64,000 nt of DNA from Rhodocollybia butyracea (lineage: Eukaryota; Basidiomycota; Agaricomycetes; Agaricales; Omphalotaceae), in assembly GCA_015501585.1 (NCBI GenBank), contig JADNRY010000026.1, forward strand, positions 248,001-312,000. The letters run 5' to 3'. Numbering within the stretch: position 1 is the first letter of the stretch; each line of letters starts with the position of its first letter. A program made the translations under genes and the position numbers. The notes beneath the pieces were generated by a model that made no database searches, was not told the DNA's origin, and saw nothing but the letters and a program-made list of their open reading frames with translations. Below are positions 1 to 14,875 of this stretch, piece by piece.

Positions 1-1480
1 TGTTGAACCCAACCATTTGGTCTGGGAAGAATTCCGAGGCTTTTCCGGTTTCTCGGAAGCTCTTATTGCGCAAGCGTTGCATCGCTATGCGACTATCCCA
101 TTCGTAGGCTATGCCTGTGTCCGGGTCAGCGTCAACTTTAGTTGGTGCTTTTTCACCAGTTGTTACGACTGGGAATGCTGTCATTATGGGTGTATTCATC
201 TTGACATTGTTATTTTTTATGGCAGAGATTGACTCTTCTGCCTTAATAACTACATTGTGGTTATTCAGTATGGATTCTCTTTTCGGGAGATCCTTTGTTT
301 TGTTCCTTTTAGGAACTTGCGTTGGCGTTTGGTTTAATCCAAACCGCTCTAGTAGTTCTACGATTGTATCGCTTTCGTTACCCGGATCTTCCGGGCTTTC
401 TGTAATTGTCTGTTTTGCTGGTGGGATCACCACGCTGAATGCTTCCATTTTAATGGTAGCTTTGTCATCCACAAATGTGGACAATATATTTATGGGCGTT
501 GACGGTGTCGCCAACACTCCAAATGCATTACAAATGTGATCCGTAAGTTGCGCCGCAGAGTCAGATATGATTTCTGGCTCTTCAAATATGAAGTCATTCG
601 ACTTCGGTGTTGTAGCCCTGGATTTGGGTGGTATCGGGAGTGACCTCGGTCCTCTTGGTGCTGGAGAAGTTCTCCCAGTGGGACTTTGTCTCACTTTAGG
701 CGTATATCCTGTTCCTGCAAGGAACGTAGGTGTCGGCGTATCTGGTAGCGATGACGGACGTCTTTGACGTGAGTCTGTATAGCCTCGCTGTGTTATTAGC
801 GATTTGCCTATTGTAGGAGGTAATTCTCCTACTTGTCCAAATCCCACATAGTTTCTATGTGTTATGGATGATGGACCTATTGCCTGCGATACATTGAGCA
901 TGGAATCTTTCCATTTTCCTGTTGAGGCGTTCGAGAACAGTGTATTCCTATAGATGTCCGGCACTACTGGCGGGCGTTCGTCCGGCAGTCTAGGTACTGG
1001 CATGGCAATCCCAGTACGATCACTACTGTCTGTCGACTTTGTCGATGACTTGGACGAAGACTTCTCTTCGTCTTTTTTGTTTAATCGTGCATTCAATTGA
1101 TGCATTGCCGATGTGAATTCGCTCAGGGATTGCTGATTCGTTTCCGCGATTTTCAGCATATGCCCTGTAGCATTTACTAAGACCTGTGCAAGGTCTGTTA
1201 TTGAATCCAGCGCTTTAGCTGCTTTCTCATTTATAGAGACATCGTCTCTTGGTTCTTTTATGGCAGTCATTTGACTGCCTTCTGATCGACTGTTGTTTTC
1301 AGTCGTCGTCGTAGGATTTTTTCCTTGCTGAGGTATTTCCTCTGTTAATTGTATGAGGAGCTTTTCAGGCTCACTCGTTTTTTCCTCTGACGGTTTGACC
1401 GTGTGGGAATCGTTCTGTGACGTGGCGTCCTTATTATCAGATGTGCGATTATTCGCTGTCTCTGGACTCGGTGAAGTCAT
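1..1480 (-). CDS. Partial Ser/Thr/Pro-rich ORF, open at window edge (retrotransposon gag-like?)
   Basis: Reading the minus strand from an ATG at 1478-1480, the frame stays open for 493 codons and runs off the left edge without a stop, so only the N-terminal part is present. The protein is hydrophilic, rich in Ser, Thr, Pro, Lys and Glu. It has a Lys/Ser-rich stretch near residue 140 and a Pro/Arg-rich segment near residues 240-290. No catalytic motif or zinc knuckle was recognised. Codons are A/T-rich at third positions, unlike the neighbouring enzyme genes. The upstream DNA is repeat-like, so a gag-type N-terminal region of an LTR retrotransposon is my best guess; a host gene of unknown function is possible. 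The ORF is seen directly, its identity is inference. Confidence 0.5.
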   Translation of the reverse strand, partial: MTSPSPETANNRTSDNKDATSQNDSHTVKPSEEKTSEPEKLLIQLTEEIPQQGKNPTTTTENNSRSEGSQMTAIKEPRDDVSINEKAAKALDSITDLAQVLVNATGHMLKIAETNQQSLSEFTSAMHQLNARLNKKDEEKSSSKSSTKSTDSSDRTGIAMPVPRLPDERPPVVPDIYRNTLFSNASTGKWKDSMLNVSQAIGPSSITHRNYVGFGQVGELPPTIGKSLITQRGYTDSRQRRPSSLPDTPTPTFLAGTGYTPKVRQSPTGRTSPAPRGPRSLPIPPKSRATTPKSNDFIFEEPEIISDSAAQLTDHICNAFGVLATPSTPINILSTFVDDKATIKMEAFSVVIPPAKQTITESPEDPGNESDTIVELLERFGLNQTPTQVPKRNKTKDLPKRESILNNHNVVIKAEESISAIKNNNVKMNTPIMTAFPVVTTGEKAPTKVDADPDTGIAYEWDSRIAMQRLRNKSFRETGKASEFFPDQMVGFN

Positions 1481-2112
1481 CTGAGCGTTTTAAAGGCTTA
1501 GAATGGAAGTGAATTTCTTAACAGAAGTTCTTAATGATCGAAAGAAGCTGATTGCGAGGATTTTTGATGAATATGATTGATATTGTACTGCGTACTGTAT
1601 CTTTTACTTTTAAACAACGGTAAGCGTATAACGCTACTTGATGTTCAAAAAAGTGTAAGGCCTCTACGAGGCGTTGCTTAATTCACACAAGTGAACACGA
1701 CAAGCTTTATAGCATGTAGTGTACCAGTATAAAAGAAGACTTACTTATGTAAGTCATACGGTATGCAGTATATAGAAAAATGAATATATTGAATATAAAG
1801 AAATTAAATGGCGACGCAGCGCCTTAAGACCAGTAACGGCGTAGCCGTTACAGTCAGTTAGGGTTCGGGGCTAGGTTTAGGGTTAGGCGGGGGTCCGGGG
1901 GCAGCGCCCCCGCTTTAGCGTTAGGGTTGAGAATATATACCAGGCCGGAGGCCTGTCAGTTAAGATTAAAAGCCTGAGCGTGCAATTAAGCGCCAGGATC
2001 ATAGCCACGGACTGTTATGTAACGCTTATGTAAAGTTTGTGGGGACTGCGTTCGCCCCAATGAGGGACACGCAAGTAATCACTGTCAGATTCATTGTAAC
2101 AGTGTAACAGCT
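1481..2112 (-). repeat. LTR-like/telomere-motif-bearing leader of the left-edge ORF
   Basis: This non-coding stretch upstream of the left-edge ORF has several TTAGGG-type telomere words between about 1857 and 1930, a GC-rich palindrome near 1894-1915, and short inverted words around 1960. Read on the minus strand it begins TGTTACA at 2112, like many LTRs, but no partner LTR, target duplication or primer-binding site was found. LTR identity is therefore only suggested. Confidence 0.25.
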
Positions 2113-5100
2113 ATGTCAGTCACTAGAGCTAGGTTGCCATTTAGAGCGAGCCGAGGAGTGAGTGCAGTGAGCTACCAGCGGCACTACTTATGTACTAAGG
2201 AGACTTTGAGTCAAGATCAATGAAGCTACAAGTTCGAAAATCAGGATAGGACAAACCCGCCGGGCCAGAGAGACGGACTCGGATAGGTCATAAAAATGGC
2301 TAGAATAAGGCGCTAGGTAATGAAGCATACGAGAAGTCGACGCTCATAGCGAGCGGAATCGCAACGACGTGGTGGTACTTAAGAGAACAAGAACGATTAG
2401 ATTATCCAATGTACATACATACAATCAACTACCTACTGTCGGAGCTGGCATACACTAATTACCTTAGAGGCGGAGCGACCGAGCAACAGTACTAAGAATA
2501 CTCTAACAAGCCACAGAGAACCGAAATGACCCGATGGAAGAGGATAATATTTTGTTAGATGATAGTTGCCATAGAAGAGTTTGGTGCTCGGAGGGCGTGT
2601 TTAGTGCCTTCGCCAGGTGAGAGTTCTAAGCGTGTTTGCAGCTGACAAAAACCCCCCTCTGTCCTCTGCAAGAGGACTAGATTATAATAAGTATGGAAAT
2701 CATTTCATTACTAGTCCATAATCGCCCTCACGTCCTCTCACAGAAAATGTAGCGTATAAGCGGTAAGCTATTGCCATTGGGTTCTAAAGTTATATCGTCC
2801 GTAACTTGTGCACTGTGGACGTAAGCAAGGGTGTAAGTAGCTAGGTAGCGGTTCGGAGGAGAAACTACTCCTATTTTCAGACAAAGGGATGGCAACAGAA
2901 GGCGCGTGACTCGCATACATCCAGCTATATTGCATTTTTCATCGCCCTTTCCTTTTGTACTATTTGTATTACGCCCTTCTAAATCCTCACCGGACAGAGA
3001 GGTGTTCATATCATATAATATCGTATTCTCATCGTTTGTTGATTGTAATGAGTTGACGAGGCGTATCGTTGCCACTTTCCTTTATATGAATAATCACAGA
3101 GATTTTTTGACATCATTGGTCTATGGGCTCGATAGCGGTGGGAATGATCCGAATTTCTGGAGAGACAAGAAAGAAAGGAAGAGAATCAAGACAGTCTTTC
3201 CTCGAAAATTACTTAGCTCTAACCTCTCTTTAAGAACAAAGATTGTAAAGAGAACACAGAAATTATCAAGAAGCTTTCATCAGTATAAGGAGATTACAAG
3301 CGGGGGGAATATAGTGGCAGCTATTTAGTGAAGATCGAACAACTATATCTCTCTCTTTTATCAGCTCACACCATGGGGATGTGGCAAAGGTTTCCGAATG
3401 GATGCCCCGATCGCCGCACAACGCATGACATGCGCAAATTAATTTCCCTGAGAATAGCATAGTGAATCGTGACAAGCAGGAAGACGGAGGGGAGACAAAA
3501 ATAGCGGGGAGTGGTGGTGGTCAAATATTCAAGCATGCTGCGTTGAGAGTGCTTTTTTTGGATTGCCTGAGAAGCTGTTGAAAAAACAAAAAAAGTGTTC
3601 ACGGGATCCGGTGGACCCATGCTTCTTTGGTATCTATATAGGACTTTGAGGAAGGGCTACCCTACCGCCACTCCCCAAGTACGAGGGCGCTACTTTGAGC
3701 CCAAATGCCGCGCATTCGACTCATGTCCAGATCTCGATCTATCGATCGAGCACTGATGGCGGTCAAAGCTAGTAATATCAACCGATCGGTTGGCGTTTCA
3801 AGTTCTAGCGTTTCTTTGTCTTTGTGTTTTCAAACAGAAAATATAGTAAAATTGTTCCAACTTGACCAGAAGGTAATGTCTGTCATCGCGGGAATTCCTG
3901 GGAATCTGGGCTATAATGGAATCCTTGCCATCAGGCTAGAAGTCGAGACGCGAGGATAAACAAGTAATTGACGAATTTTCATTGGTCGGCTACACAACAT
4001 TAAATGCTCAGGTGTTACAAGAAAACCTTGTCAGCTCATGTTGGCATGCTCACAAGTCAGGAGGAAAGAAAGGAATTCAAAAACGTGAGGTTTTGGTTGT
4101 ACGGATATTTGTCGGTCTATTTGAATCAGTAGGGCGTCCAAATTAAGTAACTATACTGGAGATGGGCCACCTAAACGCAAAACCTATCATCGCCTATCAA
4201 ACGAACAACAAGTGACGTTGCAGTCTATCTCAGGTGATTTAGCGCACCATCAAACGAGCAATACGATATCGAAAGTGAGGTCTGAGGCCCAGGCTCAAAG
4301 CAACAAATATTCATTAGTATTCATTAGTAGTCATGCCCACAATAATGCAGATTATATCCAAAAGTGACTGTATCTGTAGCCAATCAGGTTTTCTGAGTGC
4401 ATTTGAACGACTCGGAGTGGCTCCGGCCACCTGAATAAGTGATTACCAACTGGTTATCTTGGATTGCCAGAAATTCTTCAGGAACGGCAGTGGGACTGTC
4501 GCCTGACTCGCAAGTAAATTTTGACATACTACTGAGTACCGCGACGAAAGCCGAATTTTGCGTACCTGCTTCGTTGCGTAATTTCACTTGGACGGTGCAT
4601 AGTTAAGCTTGTTCTGATTGTGCAACACCTTACAGTGGCCTCGTGGTATGTTCAGGCGTTCATAGTCCTCTCCGGTTTCTAGTATTCACCGTGACATCTA
4701 TATATCCTTCCCGCATCCTATGTGCTTCTCCTTGCTCGACCATGTTCTTCGCTTGGTTATTCGTTCAGTTCTGCCCAAGTTCCGTCTGGTATGTGAGGGT
4801 AATTCACTGTTTTCCGACAGATCCGTTGTTACTGGACGTTACAATGGCCATACTTTTGAATGCTCAGTCTGCCTCTAGGCTTCCATTGATGCGCTGTCTG
4901 CATTCTTCGGTACAGCATCCCATGCAACGGACCCCATGATCATGAATGGTTGCCCTTCTTGGCCCTTCTCAGCTCGGTCCGAAGTCTAAGTAACCTTCGG
5001 GTGCGGATGATCGATGTGGCCAATCGATGTGGCCAATCGATATTGGATGCCCAGATACTTTTAGCAGGAACCAGTCGTGCGGTCTTGGGTCCACGAGGTG

Positions 5101-5450
5101 TTGGCTTTTTTTATAGACAGACCAGTATATAGATAACGAGGCTACAAGGGTGTGAGGGGTTCACTTTGCTTCTACGATAAGGAGCGTTCAAATTAGACTG
5201 CTAAAACGAATGTTATGCTCGGAAACCTATTCCACGGGCCACGATTTTTTTCTGCCAGCTTTCTGAGGGTAATGGTAACTTGCGGGATGTTTTGCCTCCA
5301 TTTTTAGATAGTACTTTCTGACTCGTTATCCGGTTTTTTGCGTGTTTGCCTCTCGAGCTGTCCGAAATTCAGAATCAATTGCAGTCAGCGGATTTGCCGG
5401 ACTTATACAAACGCCACACTGCTTACTAAGCGACCGGCGACTATGATCTC
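2113..5450. other. Gene-poor stretch, no supported gene
   Basis: Only short ORFs of up to 140 codons occur, on both strands and overlapping each other, without recognisable domains or consistent splice signals. I see no RNA gene or transposon with defined ends here. Confidence 0.5.
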
Positions 5451-5454
5451 GCTC

Positions 5455-5460
5455 ATAAAA
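5455..5460 (+). promoter_or_regulatory. TATA-like box of the GH3 gene
   Basis: An ATAAAA word lies about 45 bp upstream of the GH3 start codon at 5504. The position is plausible for a short fungal 5' leader, but this is only a sequence match. Confidence 0.3.
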
Positions 5461-5503
5461 GACAGCAGGAAAAGGCGCGTGTTCCGATTTCACACCTCCC
5501 ATC

Positions 5504-8500
5504 ATGGGTTTTACTCGACTAGTGCTCTGGCTGGCGAGTTCGTCGCTGGTACTTGGCCAATTGGCAAGCGCTAAATCTTCCACGGCTTCCTTGTCTTCTT
5601 CAACTTCAGCTACTAGCATTTTGTCAAGTGGTTCCCATTCGCTTTCCTCATCTACTGTTTCTTCGATATCGGAAACGTCAAAAACCTCGGGCACGTCGTC
5701 TGTCGCGTCCACAACGATTGTAAATGCGACTACCTCCTTAATCTCAATCTCTGGCACGGCTACCTCTACCGCATCTTCAAATGCATCGCACACTTCAGTA
5801 TCCTCTGCGACCACAAGTGGTCCTGCACTGGCAGGCGGCGAAGAAACCAGAGTAACTGTTCCAATAATGGACTACACTTTCTCTAGTTTCCCAGTGCCTT
5901 CCGAGACTGCTATCCCAGGTGTATTCCCTGTAACGGACCCTAAATTCAACCCACCCGCAGTGGGTGCTCCTGTCGTCCCAGATTTTGAAGCAGCCTGGGC
6001 TACAGCGTACCAGAAAGCTGAGGCTTTGGTTAGTATTCCATGCTTCTTGAATCTTCCCGTCATTGCGTGTCCCAAGCTTTTCACCCTCGGCGACTGAAAC
6101 CCGTTGCTGTAATCACCCATGCGGATGCCGTGAGGTGCTGAATAGCGTCATCAGTTATACTCTATTCCACTTGGAGCGCAATTTCTTCTTCGTTTCCTCA
6201 CGAAATATAAAACAAAGGCTAATATTATCATCCAATAGATTGCCGACTTTACCCTTGATGAAAAAATCAATATCAGTACTGGAATAGGCTGGACGAATGG
6301 CCGCTGTGTGGTATGTGTAGCCTAATTTCGCTTGCTGCGCTATACTATATATTTCAACGTCACTCATGTCAACTGCATCAAGGGTAACATTGGACATATT
6401 CGAGATTTTCCCGGGTTGTGTTTGGAGGTGAGCACCAAGTTGTCTCTATCCGTAGGTCTTGTAGCTGAGTCGGAAGTTTCAAGGACTCTCCTCTTGGTGT
6501 TCGTGATGCAGATTTCGTGACCGCATTCCCTGCTGGAATCAATTCTGCCTCGACGTGAGTCCTCCCTTTCGTGTTTCCAACGTGTTTTTCCTTACTATAA
6601 TCAGATTTAACCGCGCTCTTATGCGTCAACGAGGTCTGTTCATGGGTCAAGAACATGTTGGCAAGGGAGTCAACATCGCCCTTGGACCAATGATGAATCT
6701 CGGACGGAACGCTGCAGGTGGTAGGAACTGGGAAGGTTTTGGTGCAGATCCATTCCTCGCTGGTGAAGCCGCGTATGAGACTGTGTTGGGTATGCAGAAC
6801 GCAGGTGTTCAAGCTTGCGCAAAGCATTTCATAAACAAGTGAGTATTAACCGCAGCTCTGTTAAGGTTGGGGGGATTCTCATCGCCGATATTTCCAGTGA
6901 GCAAGAACATTTCCGTACTCTGGAATCCTCGAATGTGGATGACCGTACTCAGCACGAGATATACGCTCATCCATTCATGAAAGCTGTCCTGGCTGGTGTT
7001 AGTTCTGTGATGTGCTCTTACAGTTCGCCTCCTTTCTTTCTTTCCTCTGCTTCATCTAATGCTCTTGTTGTAATCTAGACTTGATCAATGGAACCTACGC
7101 ATGTGAGAACGACAAGATGATGAATGATATCCTCAAGCGCGAGTTTGGCTTCCAAGGATTCATCATGTCGGACTGGGCTGCTACTGAGACCACCATCTCG
7201 GCTATTACTGGGCTCGATGTAAGTTCATGATCTCCATCTCTTACACGACAATTTGAAACTAATGTTTTACATAGATGACTATGGCTGGAGATATCACCCT
7301 CGGTTCGCACACAACGTTCTGGGGTTCGAATCTGACTGCCTACGTGGAAAATGGAACCATCCCCGAAAGCCGAATTGATGATATGGGTACGTCCGGCCTA
7401 ATTTCCCTTTTCGTTCGTCTTTATCCTAATCCTAATCCGTAACTCACCAGCCACCCGAGTCATCGCCGCCTGGTACTTCCTCCACCAAGATGATCCAGAC
7501 TACCCTAAAACCAACTTCAACGCATTCCTTCCTGGAGACTTAGCCACCAACGAACATATTGACGTCCAGGACGACCATTATAAACTTGTGCGCGAGATGG
7601 GCTCCGCTTCGACAGTGCTTTTGAAGAACGTTAATGGAGCTTTGCCCTTGACGGGGAAAGAGCGGAATTTACTGATGGCCGGAAGTGACGCTGGCCCTGC
7701 GGACATTGGACCAAACAAATTCGCTGATCAAGGTGGTCAGACAGGCATTTTAGCGATGGGCTGGGGAAGTGGGTGAGTCACCAACGACGTTTTTCCCCGT
7801 AATGTTGCTAAGGGTTCATTCAGCACGGACAACTTTACCTATCTCATTTCGGTAAGTCATTTTTTGCTTGACTGATTCGGATTTTCTGATTAACCTTTAT
7901 GTCTCAGCCTTATGAAGCGATCCAGCACCGTGCGCGCCGCAACCGCACCTCGGTCTCCTGGACTTTCGATGACTTTGATCTGGATCGTGCGGGAAACATG
8001 GCTATACAGCAGAGTGTCTGTCTCGTGTTCATCAACTCAGATTCTGGCGAAGATTACATTATTGTGGACGGTAACGAAGGTGATAGGTCAGTAACCCGCT
8101 CGCTGTTCAATGCTGAATTCAACTAATATGTATTATATCATGAAGGAAAAACCTGACAGCATGGCATGGTGGTGACGAACTCGTTCTCGCTGTTGCTGCG
8201 CAGAATAACAACACTATCGTTGTGGTACATAGCGTTGGCCCTCTGATTCTTGAGCCTTGGATCGAGCATCCGAATGTTACCGCTGTTCGTATCTCTGCTT
8301 GTTTTCGAGACTATTCCTTTCTTACTTGTTTTTTTTTAGGTCCTCTGGGCGGGCCTCGCTGGCGCCGAAGTCGGCAACGCCCTTGTCGACGTGTTGTACG
8401 GTGACTGGAACCCATCGGGACGTCTGCCATATACCATTGCTAAGCAACCCGGCGATTATCCTACCGTAATTGATACCACTGTCACGATACCAGGAGAATC

Positions 8501-9246
8501 ACCAGGACAGGCGGGAGGTGGCGACATAGTGCTAAATATCACCTACTCAGAGAAGTTGGAGATCGATTATCGGTGGTTTGACGCTGTGAGTTGCTTGTGT
8601 TCTGCAACGTGCTTTTCTTTCTTATTGATACAATACGATGCAGAAAAACATTACACCTCGGTTCGAGTTTGGATTCGGGTTGAGTTATACGACTTTTAAG
8701 TATTCCAACCTGGCCATCGCCAAGATTCATCAGGCCGACGGCGAACAGGCCGCTGAGGAGGCGAGATGGGATGCAGGACAGGCGACGGAGATCGAGGAGG
8801 GGAGTAGTACAGCGTTATGGCGAGTGCCGTTCCCTTAATATTCGTTTCGTGGATCTAATGATCAACAGGCTCCATCGACCCGCGTACAGTGTTACTTTCA
8901 ACGTGAAGAACACCGGAGATGTGTATGGTGGCGAAGTACGTCTATTTTCTTGTTATCCTCCTTATGGTCCTGACAAATAATACGACTTCAGATACCACAA
9001 TTATACATCCACCATCCTGCATCTGCCGGAGAGCCTCCTTCCGTGCTGAAGGGATTCACCGATGTCGCGGTAATGCCCGGTGATTCCCAGAAAGTCACTA
9101 TCACGCTATCGAGACACGATCTGTCAATTTGGGACGTGGTCCAGCAGGGGTGGCGGAGACCTGATGGAGATATCACCGACATTAAGTTCTCCATAGGTGC
9201 AAGCTCTAGGGATTTGAGATTGAATGGAAATATTCCCAGTAATTGA
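5504..9246 (+). CDS. Secreted GH3 beta-glucosidase, 16 exons
   Basis: Hydrolyses terminal beta-glucosidic bonds, probably completing extracellular breakdown of cellulose or beta-glucan. Exons: 5504-6028, 6239-6310, 6383-6427, 6484-6554, 6605-6838, 6898-7022, 7079-7218, 7275-7386, 7451-7772, 7824-7851, 7908-8086, 8146-8284, 8340-8585, 8644-8813, 8869-8935, 8992-9246. They sum to 2730 nt, giving 909 residues in one frame. An N-terminal signal peptide (about residues 1-23) is followed by a Ser/Thr-rich, probably O-glycosylated region to about residue 110. The GH3 N-domain carries the K-H substrate motif (about residues 311-312) and the nucleophile Asp in SDW (about 389). The GH3 C-domain and a fibronectin-III-like tail ([11 protein letters not shown] region) complete the fold. 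Intron 1 (210 bp) is unusually long, and three donors read GTTCGC, GTTCGT and GTTATG, so those junctions are the least certain. Family assignment is firm. Confidence 0.93.
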
Positions 9247-9519
9247 GGTGCAGAAGGTTATGGACTTAGTTGTCATACAGACTTTTACATACCCAGAGTT
9301 GATTATGACTTATGAGTTAGTTGACTCGGAGTAGGTCTTGCCAATACAAAATAAGTACACATTTGTTGTAAGTAACGAATTCTAGGATGAAAACTGATCA
9401 GCAAAGCTTTATCGATGTTTGTGGTGAAGTGTTCCGATGTGATTGATAGTGAAGTGGTGCGTCCCTTATTACCCGATTTGAGTAGATATAAGTACAAACA
9501 AAGAGCCTCACCCGCTGGT

Positions 9520-10548
9520 CTACTCGTTACCTAGGATATCAGCCTCTACAACGTATATATCATTTGAAACAACATAATCAGGAGCCCACCAGCTCCTACC
9601 CGCAACACTTTCGATCCAAGCGACCTCTGCGTCATGGATGGACACTGTCCGAAACATGCTATATCTCAACGGTGGTAACAGCCGTACGAGGACCTTATAT
9701 TCCTCTGCCAACCGATTCAGAGTAATCATCTGCCGATGATAAACATCCAACATATCCATCCAATTGTCCTGCGGCCTGCCCGGGCAATGGATAAAAACAC
9801 ACACGCGGTCAGAGGAATCGGAGGTGGAGGCGTGACCATTCAGCGGCGCATTGACACCACCACCTTCTCCCACACTCAACTCTCCCAAAATGGTCTGCAA
9901 TTCGACTAGAAATTCCTCGTTGTGGTCAGGCGCACTTAGGCGAAAGTGCTTGAGCTCTGGGGCAATGAGAAAGAGTTTTCCAGTGAGGTAGTGCGGGTGG
10001 AATGGAGAGGTTATATGGAGATGGCGGAGCGCAGGAAATATCGACACTCCGCCATCGGTGCTGAGGGAGTCCATCGGTCCATGCAGCGATAGCTCTTGCA
10101 ATACAGGGAGGCCCACCGGTAGTAGAAGAAAAGTGCGATAAAATATAAAAAAGACGTGTAGAATCCTGATAGTAGGGGATATAAGGCGCAATATGCGCTC
10201 GAAAGCCTCGTATGCGCGTTCTTTGTGAGAAAATTCTGACGTGAGGGCTTTTGGGTCTACGGCGGTGTTCCGGGAATGAGCTGAGATGAAAAGATACTTT
10301 ACATGACGCTGGGAAGCAGTGTCATTGGGCTGCCTTTGTATTTGTTCTTGTTCTTGCTCCAAGATATTTAGAAATGCTAAAAGTTGGTTGTACCCGATGA
10401 TAGACATAGACTGGAGCATTGTAGGCCGTGATATTGTACGGATATATTTGGATACAACAGATAATGAGCGTCCTGTGTAGCCACCATCTGTACAGGCAAG
10501 GCAGAATATAATGTGACAAATTTCAGGTGGACAGCGGTAAATGTTCAT
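9520..10548 (-). CDS. F-box-like protein, single exon
   Basis: A 342-residue intronless ORF. The first 50 residues (PPEICHIIFCLAC... RSLSVVSKYIR... LQSMSI) resemble the degenerate F-box common in agaric families: a Pro-x-Glu-Ile start, then a conserved Ser-x-Val-Ser/Cys-Lys turn. A Leu-rich region with LRR-like spacing follows (about 150-215), with an insertion-rich C-terminal part. Such proteins are presumed substrate receptors of SCF ubiquitin ligases, acting in cytoplasm or nucleus; the substrate is unknown. It is convergent with the GH3 gene, with 273 bp between the two stops. ATG at 10546-10548. Confidence 0.7.
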   Translation of the reverse strand: MNIYRCPPEICHIIFCLACTDGGYTGRSLSVVSKYIRTISRPTMLQSMSIIGYNQLLAFLNILEQEQEQIQRQPNDTASQRHVKYLFISAHSRNTAVDPKALTSEFSHKERAYEAFERILRLISPTIRILHVFFIFYRTFLLLPVGLPVLQELSLHGPMDSLSTDGGVSIFPALRHLHITSPFHPHYLTGKLFLIAPELKHFRLSAPDHNEEFLVELQTILGELSVGEGGGVNAPLNGHASTSDSSDRVCVFIHCPGRPQDNWMDMLDVYHRQMITLNRLAEEYKVLVRLLPPLRYSMFRTVSIHDAEVAWIESVAGRSWWAPDYVVSNDIYVVEADILGNE

Positions 10549-10935
10549 TAAAGCATCTAGAGGATGTGATCAAACGAGATTCACTTGGGATAGAAGGATC
10601 TAAACATACGAAGAGCTCGCTGTAGTCTCGCAAAAGCTTCTCAAGGCCTGTGCCCGAGACGAGATGGCAGTCAAGAGCAGCTTAGTTGTGACAGTCTTCC
10701 GTCACAGCGTGACATTGATCACAGCCTCTGCATTTCACTCATTTTGAGATAGAAAGGAAATAACAATATTACTACGCGGAAGAAACGAAAAGGGAAAAAC
10801 TAAAAATACGATGCCTATTTACGAGCAAAGATATTCATGCTCAAGTATACAGTTCATGACTACATAAAAGATATCAAAGCAATCGTACACACTTCTGTTA
10901 TTGTAAACCAGCAGTTTCACTTCAAAGCTACATCA
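10549..10935. other. Intergenic, nothing recognised
   Basis: An A/T-rich spacer between the F-box gene start and the end of the PKC gene. It presumably holds the F-box promoter and the PKC 3' untranslated region. No ORF or repeat was recognised. Confidence 0.5.
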
Positions 10936-14779
<3,844 letters not shown>

Positions 14780-14875
14780 CGCAGAATAAAAAAATGTTCA
14801 AGATGGACCCCGCTTGAGCGGGAGTCGTGGACAGAGGAGATGAAGGAAAGGGAAATTGTGGCAGTGTAATTAGTA

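Noticed and set aside
2728..3328. Overlapping ORFs of 115 and 140 codons on opposite strands
   Set aside because: No domain, no splice continuation and low-complexity composition; they look like chance ORFs in A/T-rich DNA.
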